Below are positions 1-6,964 of a stretch of DNA of 44,279 nucleotides, one piece after another. Where the stretch lies: NCBI RefSeq assembly GCF_007991215.1, contig NZ_BJXX01000124.1, positions 1 through 44,279 on the forward strand. The letters run 5' to 3'. A model generated the notes under the pieces. It searched no databases and had not been told where the DNA came from. It saw nothing but the letters and a program-made list of their open reading frames with translations. The position numbers and the translations under genes were made by a program. Every line of letters starts with the position of its first letter. Position 1 is the stretch's first letter. The stretch is from Aneurinibacillus danicus (GTDB taxonomy: Bacteria > Bacillota > Bacilli > Aneurinibacillales > Aneurinibacillaceae).

Positions 1-12
1 TGTGCAAAGAAT

Positions 13-50
13 AAACCCCTTATCTGATTACCACAGATAAGGGGTTTTTA
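13..50 (+). terminator. Intrinsic terminator at the window edge
   Basis: A perfect 14-bp stem (13-26 with 34-47) closes a 7-nt loop and is followed by a short T run. It must end a transcript whose gene lies before the window. The stem also has T-rich sequence on the other strand, so it may work in both directions. Confidence 0.85.
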
Positions 51-295
51 AGTATTCAAACAACCGATCTGGATCAAGGAGTATTGCCGGAGGGATGGCG
101 CAGGTGGCGACGACTTCGCCCATGCAGAAGCATGGTAAGCTCCTGCCATGTTGCCTGCCCATAGCCTTGTCTCTGCCCGCAGGAAACTTCCTGCCGGTAT
201 GCGAGGTGTTCGCAGGAAAGAAGCCCACGTGCTTCGAACGGGGGAGAATGTCGATCTGTACAGCAAGTCATATTTTGAATAATTAGGAAAAAATG
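51..295. ncRNA. Candidate structured non-coding RNA (unrecognised)
   Basis: This stretch lies between two intrinsic terminators and is richer in GC than its flanks. It holds short stems: GGCGA/TCGCC (106-110/116-120), CCATGC/GCATGG (120-125/130-135), GCAGGA/TCCTGC (179-184/189-194), and GTTCG/CGAAC (208-212/235-239) enclosing GAAGC/GCTTC. CATGG at 131-135 could pair instead with CCATG at 146-150, giving two exclusive folds. A 63-codon frame starting at 95 has its GGAGGG touching the ATG, so it lacks a usable ribosome binding site, and its product resembles nothing I know. No promoter is clear on either strand. It could be a structured RNA, a dispersed repeat, or decayed sequence. I do not recognise an Rfam family. 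Confidence 0.3.
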
Positions 296-333
296 AGGGG
301 TGTTTGCGGGTCGCAAGCACTCTTTTTCTTTTT
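296..333 (+). terminator. Intrinsic terminator before the pstS promoter region
   Basis: A 13-bp stem with some G-U pairs (296-308 with 312-324) has a 3-nt loop and runs into a T-rich tract. It insulates the pst promoter and gives the structured stretch upstream a defined 3' end. Confidence 0.75.
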
Positions 334-342
334 AGCGTTTTC

Positions 343-359
343 TTAACATTAAATTTACA
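343..359 (+). promoter_or_regulatory. PhoP-box pair upstream of pstS
   Basis: TTAACA at 343-348 and TTTACA at 354-359 are separated by exactly 5 bp. This matches the Bacillus PhoP half-site TT(A/C/T)A(C/T)A repeated every 11 bp. It is the upstream one of two arrays in the pstS promoter region. Confidence 0.6.
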
Positions 360-443
360 ATTATCTCAGAGAAGCGTGCAAGCCTAGAAAAATAGGGAAT
401 TAAAATCGTTGTGGAATGCTGGGAAATCCCTTGTTTTTAACGG

Positions 444-482
444 TGTAAATGGTTTGTAAAGATAGGATAAAGATCGTGTAAA
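444..482 (+). promoter_or_regulatory. PhoP-box array of the pst operon promoter
   Basis: TGTAAA occurs at 444, 455 and 477, with a weaker GATAAA at 466, which makes four half-sites on an exact 11-bp period. Read on the minus strand these are TTTACA, a PhoP half-site. The region replaces a normal -35; a poor -10 such as TAAATC lies near 498-503. The pst operon should therefore be induced by phosphate starvation through PhoP-PhoR. Binding is inferred from the motif only. Confidence 0.7.
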
Positions 483-589
483 ACACCTTGTAGGGCCTAA
501 ATCCCTGGATTATTATGAACAACGTAATTATTTCACACCAAAGCAAAGGCGAAACTTATTCACTAAAAATTTTAAGGGGGATTTTTGCA

Positions 590-1717
590 GTGAAGTTGAA
601 AAAACTCGGTGTCCTACTTTTCGCGCTTGTGATGATGTTCTCTCTCGCAGCGTGCGGCTCTAGCACGAGCCTGAAACCGGAAGGAGAGAAACAACAAGCA
701 GGTGCTGGCGGAGAGCAAAAGCCGACTGAAGGCGGTGATGCAGGCCTGCTGAACGGCGCTGGATCTAGCTTCGTAAATCCGCTGTTCTCTAAAATGTTCA
801 ACGAGTATTCCAAAGAGCATGCCGATGTGAAAGTAAACTATCAAGCAATCGGATCCGGCGGCGGTATCAAGCAGTTGACTGCAAAAACAGTTGATTTCGC
901 GGCTTCTGACGCTCCGATGAAAGAAGATGAAATCAAAGCTGCTGGCGGCAATGTACTTCACGTTCCGGTAACGCTTGGCGGCGTAGCCATTGCATATAAT
1001 CTTGAAGGTGTTAAAGATTTGAAATTGACTCCGCAAAACATTGCCGACATCTACAGCGGCAAAATCAAAAAGTGGAATGACCCGCAAATCGCGGCAAACA
1101 ACAAAGAAGTAAAACTTCCTGACACAGATATCTTCCCGGTACACCGTTCTGACAGCTCCGGTACAAGCCACATCTTCACCACGTACCTGAACAAAGCTGC
1201 AGGGGACAAATGGCCGAAAGAAAAGGTTGGTAAGTCTATCAAGTGGGATGGCGCAGGCACTGGTGCAAAAGGTAACGAAGGCGTAGCCGGTCAAGTACAA
1301 AACACTCCGGGCGCTATCGGATACATTGAGCTTGCGTATGTTATCCAAAACAACATGTCGGCAGCTCAAATTCAAAACAAAGAAGGTCAGTTCGTAGCTC
1401 CGTCTCTTGATTCTGTAACAGCTGCCGCAAAAGGCGGACTGGCTAACGTTCCGGAAGATTTGAAAATTGAGCTGAACAACCAGCCTGGTAAAGACAGCTA
1501 CCCGATCGTTGGTACAACATGGGTGCTGATTCCGGAAGATTTGAAAATGGACAAAGCAAAAGCTGAAAAAATGCTTACTATGATGCAATGGGTTGTAACG
1601 GATGGACAGAAGTTCGCTTCTGACCTGCAGTACGCTCCGCTGCCGCAAGAACTGCAAGACAAGTGTGTGGAGCAACTGAAAAAAGTAAAAGTAGACGGTC
1701 AACCGGTTCTTAAATAA
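590..1717 (+). CDS. pstS: Phosphate ABC transporter substrate-binding lipoprotein PstS
   Basis: PstS captures inorganic phosphate outside the membrane and delivers it to the PstCAB transporter. I chose the GTG at 590 (375 aa) because AAGGGGG sits 9 nt upstream and the protein then opens with a typical lipoprotein signal: two or three lysines, a hydrophobic core and the lipobox LAAC with Cys22. An ATG at 515 in the same frame would bury this signal behind 25 odd residues. The body is a PBP-like-2 phosphate binder with the family sequences GSGGGIKQ, DAPM and HRSDSSGTS, which form the phosphate-binding loops. It is first in the pst operon, directly under the PhoP boxes. Confidence 0.95.
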   Translation: MKLKKLGVLLFALVMMFSLAACGSSTSLKPEGEKQQAGAGGEQKPTEGGDAGLLNGAGSSFVNPLFSKMFNEYSKEHADVKVNYQAIGSGGGIKQLTAKTVDFAASDAPMKEDEIKAAGGNVLHVPVTLGGVAIAYNLEGVKDLKLTPQNIADIYSGKIKKWNDPQIAANNKEVKLPDTDIFPVHRSDSSGTSHIFTTYLNKAAGDKWPKEKVGKSIKWDGAGTGAKGNEGVAGQVQNTPGAIGYIELAYVIQNNMSAAQIQNKEGQFVAPSLDSVTAAAKGGLANVPEDLKIELNNQPGKDSYPIVGTTWVLIPEDLKMDKAKAEKMLTMMQWVVTDGQKFASDLQYAPLPQELQDKCVEQLKKVKVDGQPVLK

Positions 1718-1738
1718 GAAGTAAGACGGAAATAGCGC

Positions 1739-1772
1739 GCAAAAAACTCCTTGGGGTTTTTTGCCGCTTTTT
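1739..1772 (+). terminator. Partial terminator between pstS and pstC
   Basis: GCAAAAAACTCC (1739-1750) pairs with GGGGTTTTTTGC (1753-1764), followed by a T run. Such leaky terminators after pstS let the binding protein be made in excess over the membrane subunits; that role is inferred from position. Confidence 0.6.
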
Positions 1773-1795
1773 TCAAGAGAATGGGAGTGTAATCC

Positions 1796-2719
1796 TTGAA
1801 GAAGAGGTATGGAGATCAATTATTTAAAGGAATCGCATACGTTTTTGGCTGTTCAATTATTGCTCTGCTCGGTCTTATGGTCTGGGAGATGTTCCGCGGA
1901 TCGAGCTTTTCATTTGCGAAATACGGACTGGGCTTTCTCTTCAGTTCAGATTGGGACCCGGTCATGGAAGAGTTCGGCGCATGGCCGTTCATTTATGGTA
2001 CAATTGTTTCTTCGCTGTTGGCTCTTGCGATCGCGACGCCTATTAGCATTGGCATCGCAATTTTTCTTGTTGAAATCGCCCCGAAATGGTTCCGTGATAT
2101 TGTAGGTTTTCTCATTGAGCTTCTGGCTGCTATCCCTTCAATTGTATATGGTTTATGGGGAATTTTCGTATTAGGCCCCATCATTCGCGAGTATATCGCT
2201 CCTGTATTTATTAACACGCTAGGGACATTCATCCCGTTCTTTGCCGGCCCGTCTTTTGGTGTAGGCATGTTCACGGCAGGTGTTATCCTGGCGATTATGA
2301 TCATTCCGACGATTGCTTCCATTTCGCGGGAAGTGCTAATGGTTGTGCCGGATGCACAGCGTGAAGCCGCTTTGGCTCTCGGCGCTACGAAATGGGAAAT
2401 GATTCGTACGGCTGTGCTTACGTATTCTCGTTCAGGCATTCTCGGCGCGATGATTATCGGTCTTGGCCGCGCGATTGGGGAAACAATGTCTGTAACTATG
2501 GTTATCGGAAATCGCCCGGAAGTTCCGGATTCTATATTCGATCCCGCCTATACGATGGCGAGTGTCATTGCCAACGAATTTAACGAAGCCTCCTCTGACA
2601 TTTACTTATCAACCTTGATTGAAATTGGCTTCTTGCTGTTTGCGGTTACGCTGCTGGTGAATATCGTCGCGCGTTTCCTCGTTTGGTCCACGTCTAGAGG
2701 CGTACAGGAGGCGAAATAA
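1796..2719 (+). CDS. pstC: Phosphate ABC transporter permease PstC
   Basis: PstC is one of the two inner-membrane permease subunits of the Pst phosphate importer. The 307-aa protein starts at a TTG with GGGAGTG 7 nt upstream. It has about six hydrophobic segments and the EAA loop (EAALALGATKWEMIR, residues about 190-205) that docks on the ATPase PstB. The gene follows pstS after a leaky terminator and ends 2 nt before pstA, so the two permeases are probably translationally coupled. Length and motifs are normal for the family. Confidence 0.95.
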   Translation: MKKRYGDQLFKGIAYVFGCSIIALLGLMVWEMFRGSSFSFAKYGLGFLFSSDWDPVMEEFGAWPFIYGTIVSSLLALAIATPISIGIAIFLVEIAPKWFRDIVGFLIELLAAIPSIVYGLWGIFVLGPIIREYIAPVFINTLGTFIPFFAGPSFGVGMFTAGVILAIMIIPTIASISREVLMVVPDAQREAALALGATKWEMIRTAVLTYSRSGILGAMIIGLGRAIGETMSVTMVIGNRPEVPDSIFDPAYTMASVIANEFNEASSDIYLSTLIEIGFLLFAVTLLVNIVARFLVWSTSRGVQEAK

Positions 2720-2721
2720 GT

Positions 2722-3600
2722 ATGGAAAGCGTATTAGAAACTGCCAAAAAACAAAAGGTGAATAAACTGAGTGCGAACCTGGGACGCCGCCGCGCATTCA
2801 GCAAGTTCATGGTGGCGCTGACGATCCTGAGTATGCTGTTGGCGCTTACCCCGCTGTTCAGTATTCTCGGATATGTGCTTGTGAAAGGTGCATCTGCCTT
2901 AAGTTTGTCTTTCTTTACCGAGCTTCCGGCTCCTCCAGGAGAGGCGGGAGGGGGGATGGCCAACGGGATTCTCGGCACGTTCACACTGATTGGGATTGCT
3001 TCGGCCATCGGCGTACCTGTAGGTTTAATGGCCGGTATCTTCTTGTCGGAATATGGACGCAACCGCTTCGGTAAGCTGGTTTCATTCCTGACTGATATCA
3101 TGCTCGGCGTACCATCGATCGTCGTCGGGATCGTTGTATATGCACTGGTCGTACTGGCGATGGGCGGATTCTCCGCTTACGCGGGCGGGGTAGCGCTGGC
3201 GTTTATTATGATTCCAGCGGTTACGCGTACGACGGAAGAGATGTTGAAACTGGTGCCGAACCATATCCGTGAAGCAGGTCTCGCACTTGGCATTCCGAAA
3301 TGGCGCGTGATTATGCTGATTATCCTGCCGACCGCATTGCGCGGTATTATTACCGGTATTATGTTAGCCGTAGCCCGTGTATCTGGGGAAACCGCTCCCC
3401 TGCTCTTTACGGCATTTGGAAATATGTACTGGAATCAATCACTCAGCGAACCGATCGCCTCGATGCCGGTACTTGTATTTAACTACGCGATTTCTCCGTA
3501 TAAGGAATGGCAAGCCCAGGCATGGGCCGGAGCGTTAACGCTTATCCTGATTGTTCTTGTATTAAATGTATCGGCGCGTTTGGTTACGAGAAAGCGATAG
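2722..3600 (+). CDS. pstA: Phosphate ABC transporter permease PstA
   Basis: PstA is the second permease subunit of the Pst importer. The 292-aa product has an N-terminal cytoplasmic segment, about six membrane spans and an EAA loop (EAGLALGIPKWRVIM, about residues 181-195) for contact with PstB. The start codon at 2722 is preceded by AGGAGG at 2706-2711, which lies inside the end of pstC. It is followed by pstB after a 19-nt gap with its own ribosome binding site. Confidence 0.95.
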   Translation: MESVLETAKKQKVNKLSANLGRRRAFSKFMVALTILSMLLALTPLFSILGYVLVKGASALSLSFFTELPAPPGEAGGGMANGILGTFTLIGIASAIGVPVGLMAGIFLSEYGRNRFGKLVSFLTDIMLGVPSIVVGIVVYALVVLAMGGFSAYAGGVALAFIMIPAVTRTTEEMLKLVPNHIREAGLALGIPKWRVIMLIILPTALRGIITGIMLAVARVSGETAPLLFTAFGNMYWNQSLSEPIASMPVLVFNYAISPYKEWQAQAWAGALTLILIVLVLNVSARLVTRKR

Positions 3601-3619
3601 AATATAGAGGTGGAGATCA

Positions 3620-4375
3620 ATGACAATGATTGAAGCGAAAAACCTAAATTTGTGGTATGGCGATTTTCATGCGATTAAAGATATTAATATGACAATCGAA
3701 AAAAACAAGGTCACCGCATTTATCGGTCCTTCCGGCTGCGGGAAATCGACATTCCTGCGTGCGATTAACCGTATGCATGAAGTTATCGAGGGTGCGAAAG
3801 TGGAAGGGGAAATTCTGCTTGAGGGCCAGAATATCTACAGTTCTGACCGTGATCCGGTTACAGTGCGCCAGCAGGTAGGCATGGTGTTTCAAAAGCCGAA
3901 TCCGTTTCCGACGATGTCCATTTATGATAATGTTGCAGCGGGCCTAAGGATTAACGGGTTTAGGAATAAGAAGAAGTTGGATGAAATCGTGGAACGCTGT
4001 CTGACACAGGCAGGTCTGTGGGATGAAGTAAAAGATCGTCTAGATAAGAACGCTATGGGCTTATCCGGTGGTCAGCAACAACGTCTGTGCATCGCGCGTA
4101 CGCTGGCGGTGGAGCCGGAAGTCGTACTGATGGATGAACCGACTTCCGCCCTTGATCCGATTTCCACACAGAAGGTAGAAGAGTTGTTGTTTGAGCTGAA
4201 GAAGAAATATACGATTATCATCGTGACACACAACATGCAGCAGGCTGCGCGCGTCTCCGACCATACCGCGTTCTTCCTTTTGGGCGAAATGATCGAATTC
4301 GATCAAACAGAAACCATCTTTACCAACCCGCAGGACAAACGCACAGAAGATTATATTACAGGTAGATTTGGATAA
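3620..4375 (+). CDS. pstB: Phosphate ABC transporter ATP-binding protein PstB
   Basis: PstB hydrolyses ATP to drive phosphate import through PstC/PstA. The 251-aa protein shows Walker A GPSGCGKS (residues 36-43), a Q-loop, the signature LSGGQQQR, Walker B VVLMDEP and the H-loop VTHNM. GAGGTGG lies 7 nt before the ATG; an ATG two codons later is a possible alternative. In most Bacillota phoU follows pstB directly. Here it does not: a HAD-phosphatase remnant follows, and phoU lies about 38 kb away. No terminator separates pstB from the remnant. Confidence 0.96.
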   Translation: MTMIEAKNLNLWYGDFHAIKDINMTIEKNKVTAFIGPSGCGKSTFLRAINRMHEVIEGAKVEGEILLEGQNIYSSDRDPVTVRQQVGMVFQKPNPFPTMSIYDNVAAGLRINGFRNKKKLDEIVERCLTQAGLWDEVKDRLDKNAMGLSGGQQQRLCIARTLAVEPEVVLMDEPTSALDPISTQKVEELLFELKKKYTIIIVTHNMQQAARVSDHTAFFLLGEMIEFDQTETIFTNPQDKRTEDYITGRFG

Positions 4376-4395
4376 GTTGCATCGGATAAAAATGA

Positions 4396-4638
4396 TGTAT
4401 GGAAAAGGAAGGCGGGCATAAAAGCGAAGCCCTTTCTCCTCTATTACATGTACAACATGCAGTTATGGTCGGCGATCGCCATTCCGATATAGAAGCAGGT
4501 AAGGTGAATGGACTGTACACAATTGCCTGTGATTTCGGATTCGCCACGGAGGGAGAACTGGACGGTGCGGATGACTGCGTCACTGCGTTTCCTGATATCC
4601 TGCCACTCATTGAAGTATATAAAGAAAGCCTGAAGTGA
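4396..4638 (+). pseudogene. HAD-family phosphatase, C-terminal remnant
   Basis: About 80 codons encode only the C-terminal part of a phosphoglycolate-phosphatase-like HAD hydrolase. Motif IV is clear (VMVGDRHSDIEAG) and is followed by the usual TIACDFGFATEGEL and a C-terminal helix. A lysine-containing stretch just before could be motif III. The Asp nucleophile motif I (DxDGT), the cap and motif II are missing, and a stop lies just upstream in frame. No ribosome binding site fits the ATG at 4399. It looks like a decayed or rearrangement-truncated gene that may still be co-transcribed with pstB. Confidence 0.8.
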
Positions 4639-4658
4639 AATTTTGCTTCAGGTTTTTT
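4629..4658 (+). terminator. Terminator after the pst operon and HAD remnant
   Basis: CCTGAAG...CTTCAGG (4629-4635/4646-4652), extended by further wobble pairs, is followed by six T. It ends the pst transcript and separates it from the ctsR promoter. Confidence 0.85.
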
Positions 4659-4734
4659 GCTGTTACAAACGCTAAAAATAGGGTACATAAGAATAGAAAA
4701 TTGAAATGAGGTCAAAAATAAAAATATTAATGGC

Positions 4735-4763
4735 TTGCAATTTTTCATCAGGATCATTATAAT
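4735..4763 (+). promoter_or_regulatory. SigA-type promoter of the ctsR operon
   Basis: TTGCAA at 4735-4740 and a perfect TATAAT at 4758-4763 are exactly 17 bp apart. The start point would fall inside the CtsR operator immediately downstream. Confidence 0.85.
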
Positions 4764-4766
4764 TAA

Positions 4767-4789
4767 AGTCAAAGAAAGTCAAAGTCAAA
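4767..4789 (+). promoter_or_regulatory. CtsR operator
   Basis: AGTCAAA-GAA-AGTCAAA (4767-4783) fits the CtsR heptad consensus RGTCAAA-NAN-RGTCAAA exactly, and a third GTCAAA follows without a gap at 4784-4789. The operator overlaps the expected transcription start, as in autoregulated ctsR operons. A lone GGTCAAA half-site also lies at 4710-4716. Confidence 0.9.
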
Positions 4790-4825
4790 TATGATAAAAG
4801 AAAAACCGGTTAGGGAGGTGCGTAG

Positions 4826-5284
4826 ATGCGGAACATATCGGACATTATCGAGCAGCATTTGAAAAAAATTCTGCAGCAGAGCAATGGAGCCGTAGAAATT
4901 CAGCGCAGCGAATTGGCTGATAAGTTCCAGTGTGTCCCTTCGCAGATTAATTATGTAATCAGCACCCGGTTTACTGTTGAGAAAGGCTACCTTGTAGAAA
5001 GCAAACGGGGCGGCGGCGGCTATATTCGCATCCGAAAGGTCGAAATTATTGATAATCAGCGCTTCTACAACATGTTAATGGAGACCATCGGAGAGAGTAT
5101 AACGGCGGCGGCTTGTGACAATATTATTGAACGGCTTCGGGAAGAGAGGCTCATCTCGCTGAAAGAAATGCAGATGATGAAAACGGCCACAGGGAGAGTA
5201 TTGTCTTCTGTACCGATACCTCTTAGAGATCGGCTGCGCGCCGATATTCTCCGGGCGATGTTAACGACGATTTTCGTTTATTAG
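4826..5284 (+). CDS. ctsR: Transcriptional repressor of class III heat-shock genes CtsR
   Basis: CtsR represses clp genes and its own operon until heat or thiol stress inactivates it. The 152-aa product has an N-terminal winged helix with the conserved thermosensing glycine-rich tip (RGGGGYIRI, about residues 63-71) and a C-terminal dimer and McsB-contact domain. GGGAGGTG lies 5 nt before the ATG. It is the first gene of ctsR-mcsA-mcsB-clpC and has its own operator upstream. Confidence 0.97.
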   Translation: MRNISDIIEQHLKKILQQSNGAVEIQRSELADKFQCVPSQINYVISTRFTVEKGYLVESKRGGGGYIRIRKVEIIDNQRFYNMLMETIGESITAAACDNIIERLREERLISLKEMQMMKTATGRVLSSVPIPLRDRLRADILRAMLTTIFVY

Positions 5285-5320
5285 CATATAGAACTATGTG
5301 TATTCGGGAGGGAAGCGGAT

Positions 5321-5842
5321 ATGATTTGCCAGGAATGCCACCAGCGTCCGGCTACGCTGCATTTCACTAAAATCGTGAATGGCGAAAAGAACGAATTCCA
5401 TCTTTGTGAAGTGTGTGCCCAGGAAAAAGGCGACATGTTCCCGGGTGGCATGAACCACTTCTCTATTCACCATCTATTGTCCGGCCTGTTGAACAACGCT
5501 GAGCCAAGCACCAGTCCGTTCAAGGTGCAGCAGGAGGCACCGCTGCGTTGTGATACATGCGGGCTTACATATTCCCAGTTCAGCAAGAGCGGACGCTTCG
5601 GCTGCAGCAATTGTTATAAGGCGTTCGGGGAGAAGTTGGACCCGCTGTTCCGACGCGTGCATGGCAATACACATCATAGCGGCAAGGTACCGGAGCGCTC
5701 GGGCGGCACAATCAAGCTGAAAAAAGAAGTATCCCAGTTAAAAAATGAGCTAAGAAAACGCGTCGAACAGGAAGAATTCGAAGAAGCAGCAAAGATTCGT
5801 GATCAAATCCGCGATTTAGAGCGTCAAATCGCAGATTTGTAG
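5321..5842 (+). CDS. mcsA: McsA, zinc-binding activator of the McsB arginine kinase
   Basis: McsA binds zinc and stimulates the protein arginine kinase McsB. Four CxxC pairs are seen (C3/C6, C29/C32, then CDTC and CSNC), followed by a linker and a C-terminal UVR coiled coil (about residues 135-173, EEFEEAAKIRDQIRDLE). At 173 aa it is close to the usual length. The start has GGGAGGGA 7 nt upstream. It lies 12 nt before mcsB, in keeping with their joint action. Confidence 0.96.
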   Translation: MICQECHQRPATLHFTKIVNGEKNEFHLCEVCAQEKGDMFPGGMNHFSIHHLLSGLLNNAEPSTSPFKVQQEAPLRCDTCGLTYSQFSKSGRFGCSNCYKAFGEKLDPLFRRVHGNTHHSGKVPERSGGTIKLKKEVSQLKNELRKRVEQEEFEEAAKIRDQIRDLERQIADL

Positions 5843-5854
5843 GAGGGGAAATGC

Positions 5855-6925
5855 ATGTCTTTCCAGAAGTTTATAACAAACGCAGTAAGCGAATGGATGA
5901 ATGGCGACGGTCTGGACGCTGACATTGCGATCAGCAGCAGGGTACGGCTAGCGAGAAACCTGCGCGATCAGCCGTTTCCGATGCTGGCGACCGATTCGCA
6001 GCTTGACCAGGTTATCGCGCAAGTTGAGCAGGCGATGGAAGATGAAGCGTTTAAGAGACAGGGGCATTTTGAAATGATTCGCATGGACGCGCTGACTCCT
6101 TTGCAGAAGCGCGTACTAATGGAAAAGCATCTTATTAGCCCGAATCTTCTGGCAGACTCTCGAAAAGGCGCTGTCATTCTTAGCGAGAATGAAGCGGTTA
6201 GCATCATGGTGAACGAAGAGGATCACCTGCGCATTCAATGCTTGTTTTCCGGGCTGCAGTTGAAAGAGGCATGGGAAGCCGCCGACCGGATCGATGACAT
6301 CTTCGAGAAGCATATCAACTTCGCGTTTGACGAACGGCGCGGCTTCCTCACCAGTTGTCCCACCAATGTGGGAACAGGAATCCGTGCCTCGGTTATGATG
6401 CATCTGCCAGGACTTGTAATGACCCAACAGATTAATCACATTTTATCTGCTATCAATCAGCTTGGTTTGGTGGTAAGAGGGCTTTACGGAGAGGGAAGTG
6501 AAGCAATAGGGAACTTATTCCAGGTTTCCAACCAGGTAACGCTTGGACAATCTGAAGAAGAGATTATTGAGAACCTTACCAGTGTAACCCGGCAAATTAT
6601 CGAAAGAGAACGTGAAGCACGCCATAGTTTAATGCATAATCATCGACTTCAATTGGAAAACAGGGTATGTCGTTCATACGGCATATTGACGAATGCGCGC
6701 ATTATCGAGTCGAAAGAAGCGGCTGAACGTTTATCTGATGTGCGTCTCGGTATTGACCTTGAAATTATCAAAGGAATACCGCTCAGCGTCATGAACGAAT
6801 TGATGGTAATGACGCAGCCGGGATTTCTGCAGCAGTATGCGGGTCAAGAGTTGACTGCCGATTCCCGCGATGAACGCCGGGCACGGCTTATCCGGGAGCG
6901 TTTGCAGTCGACGATGGAATCATAA
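5855..6925 (+). CDS. mcsB: Protein arginine kinase McsB
   Basis: McsB phosphorylates arginines on damaged proteins and on CtsR, marking them for ClpC-ClpP. The 356-aa product has the ATP:guanido phosphotransferase fold: SSRVRLARN at 27-35, the NEEDHLR motif at 120-126, the reactive cysteine at about 168 in SCPTNVGTG, and a C-terminal RDERRA (338-343) that matches the RDxxRA phospho-arginine sensing site. All key residues look intact. AGGAGGGG precedes the ATG. Confidence 0.96.
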   Translation: MSFQKFITNAVSEWMNGDGLDADIAISSRVRLARNLRDQPFPMLATDSQLDQVIAQVEQAMEDEAFKRQGHFEMIRMDALTPLQKRVLMEKHLISPNLLADSRKGAVILSENEAVSIMVNEEDHLRIQCLFSGLQLKEAWEAADRIDDIFEKHINFAFDERRGFLTSCPTNVGTGIRASVMMHLPGLVMTQQINHILSAINQLGLVVRGLYGEGSEAIGNLFQVSNQVTLGQSEEEIIENLTSVTRQIIEREREARHSLMHNHRLQLENRVCRSYGILTNARIIESKEAAERLSDVRLGIDLEIIKGIPLSVMNELMVMTQPGFLQQYAGQELTADSRDERRARLIRERLQSTMES

Positions 6926-6964
6926 TAGCCTGTCTTTTATTATACTAACGGAGGTGCTTGTTTT

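Noticed and set aside
28-228. 66-codon minus-strand frame in the same stretch
   Set aside because: Starts at a GTG with no ribosome binding site and runs into the terminator stem.
95-286. 63-codon frame upstream of pstS
   Set aside because: The GGAGGG touches the ATG with no spacer, the product is unlike any known protein, and the stretch folds into several hairpins.
614-1819. 401-codon minus-strand frame opposite pstS
   Set aside because: It covers pstS and its attenuator and has low-complexity Phe/Leu/Ser/Arg content; pstS itself is unmistakable.
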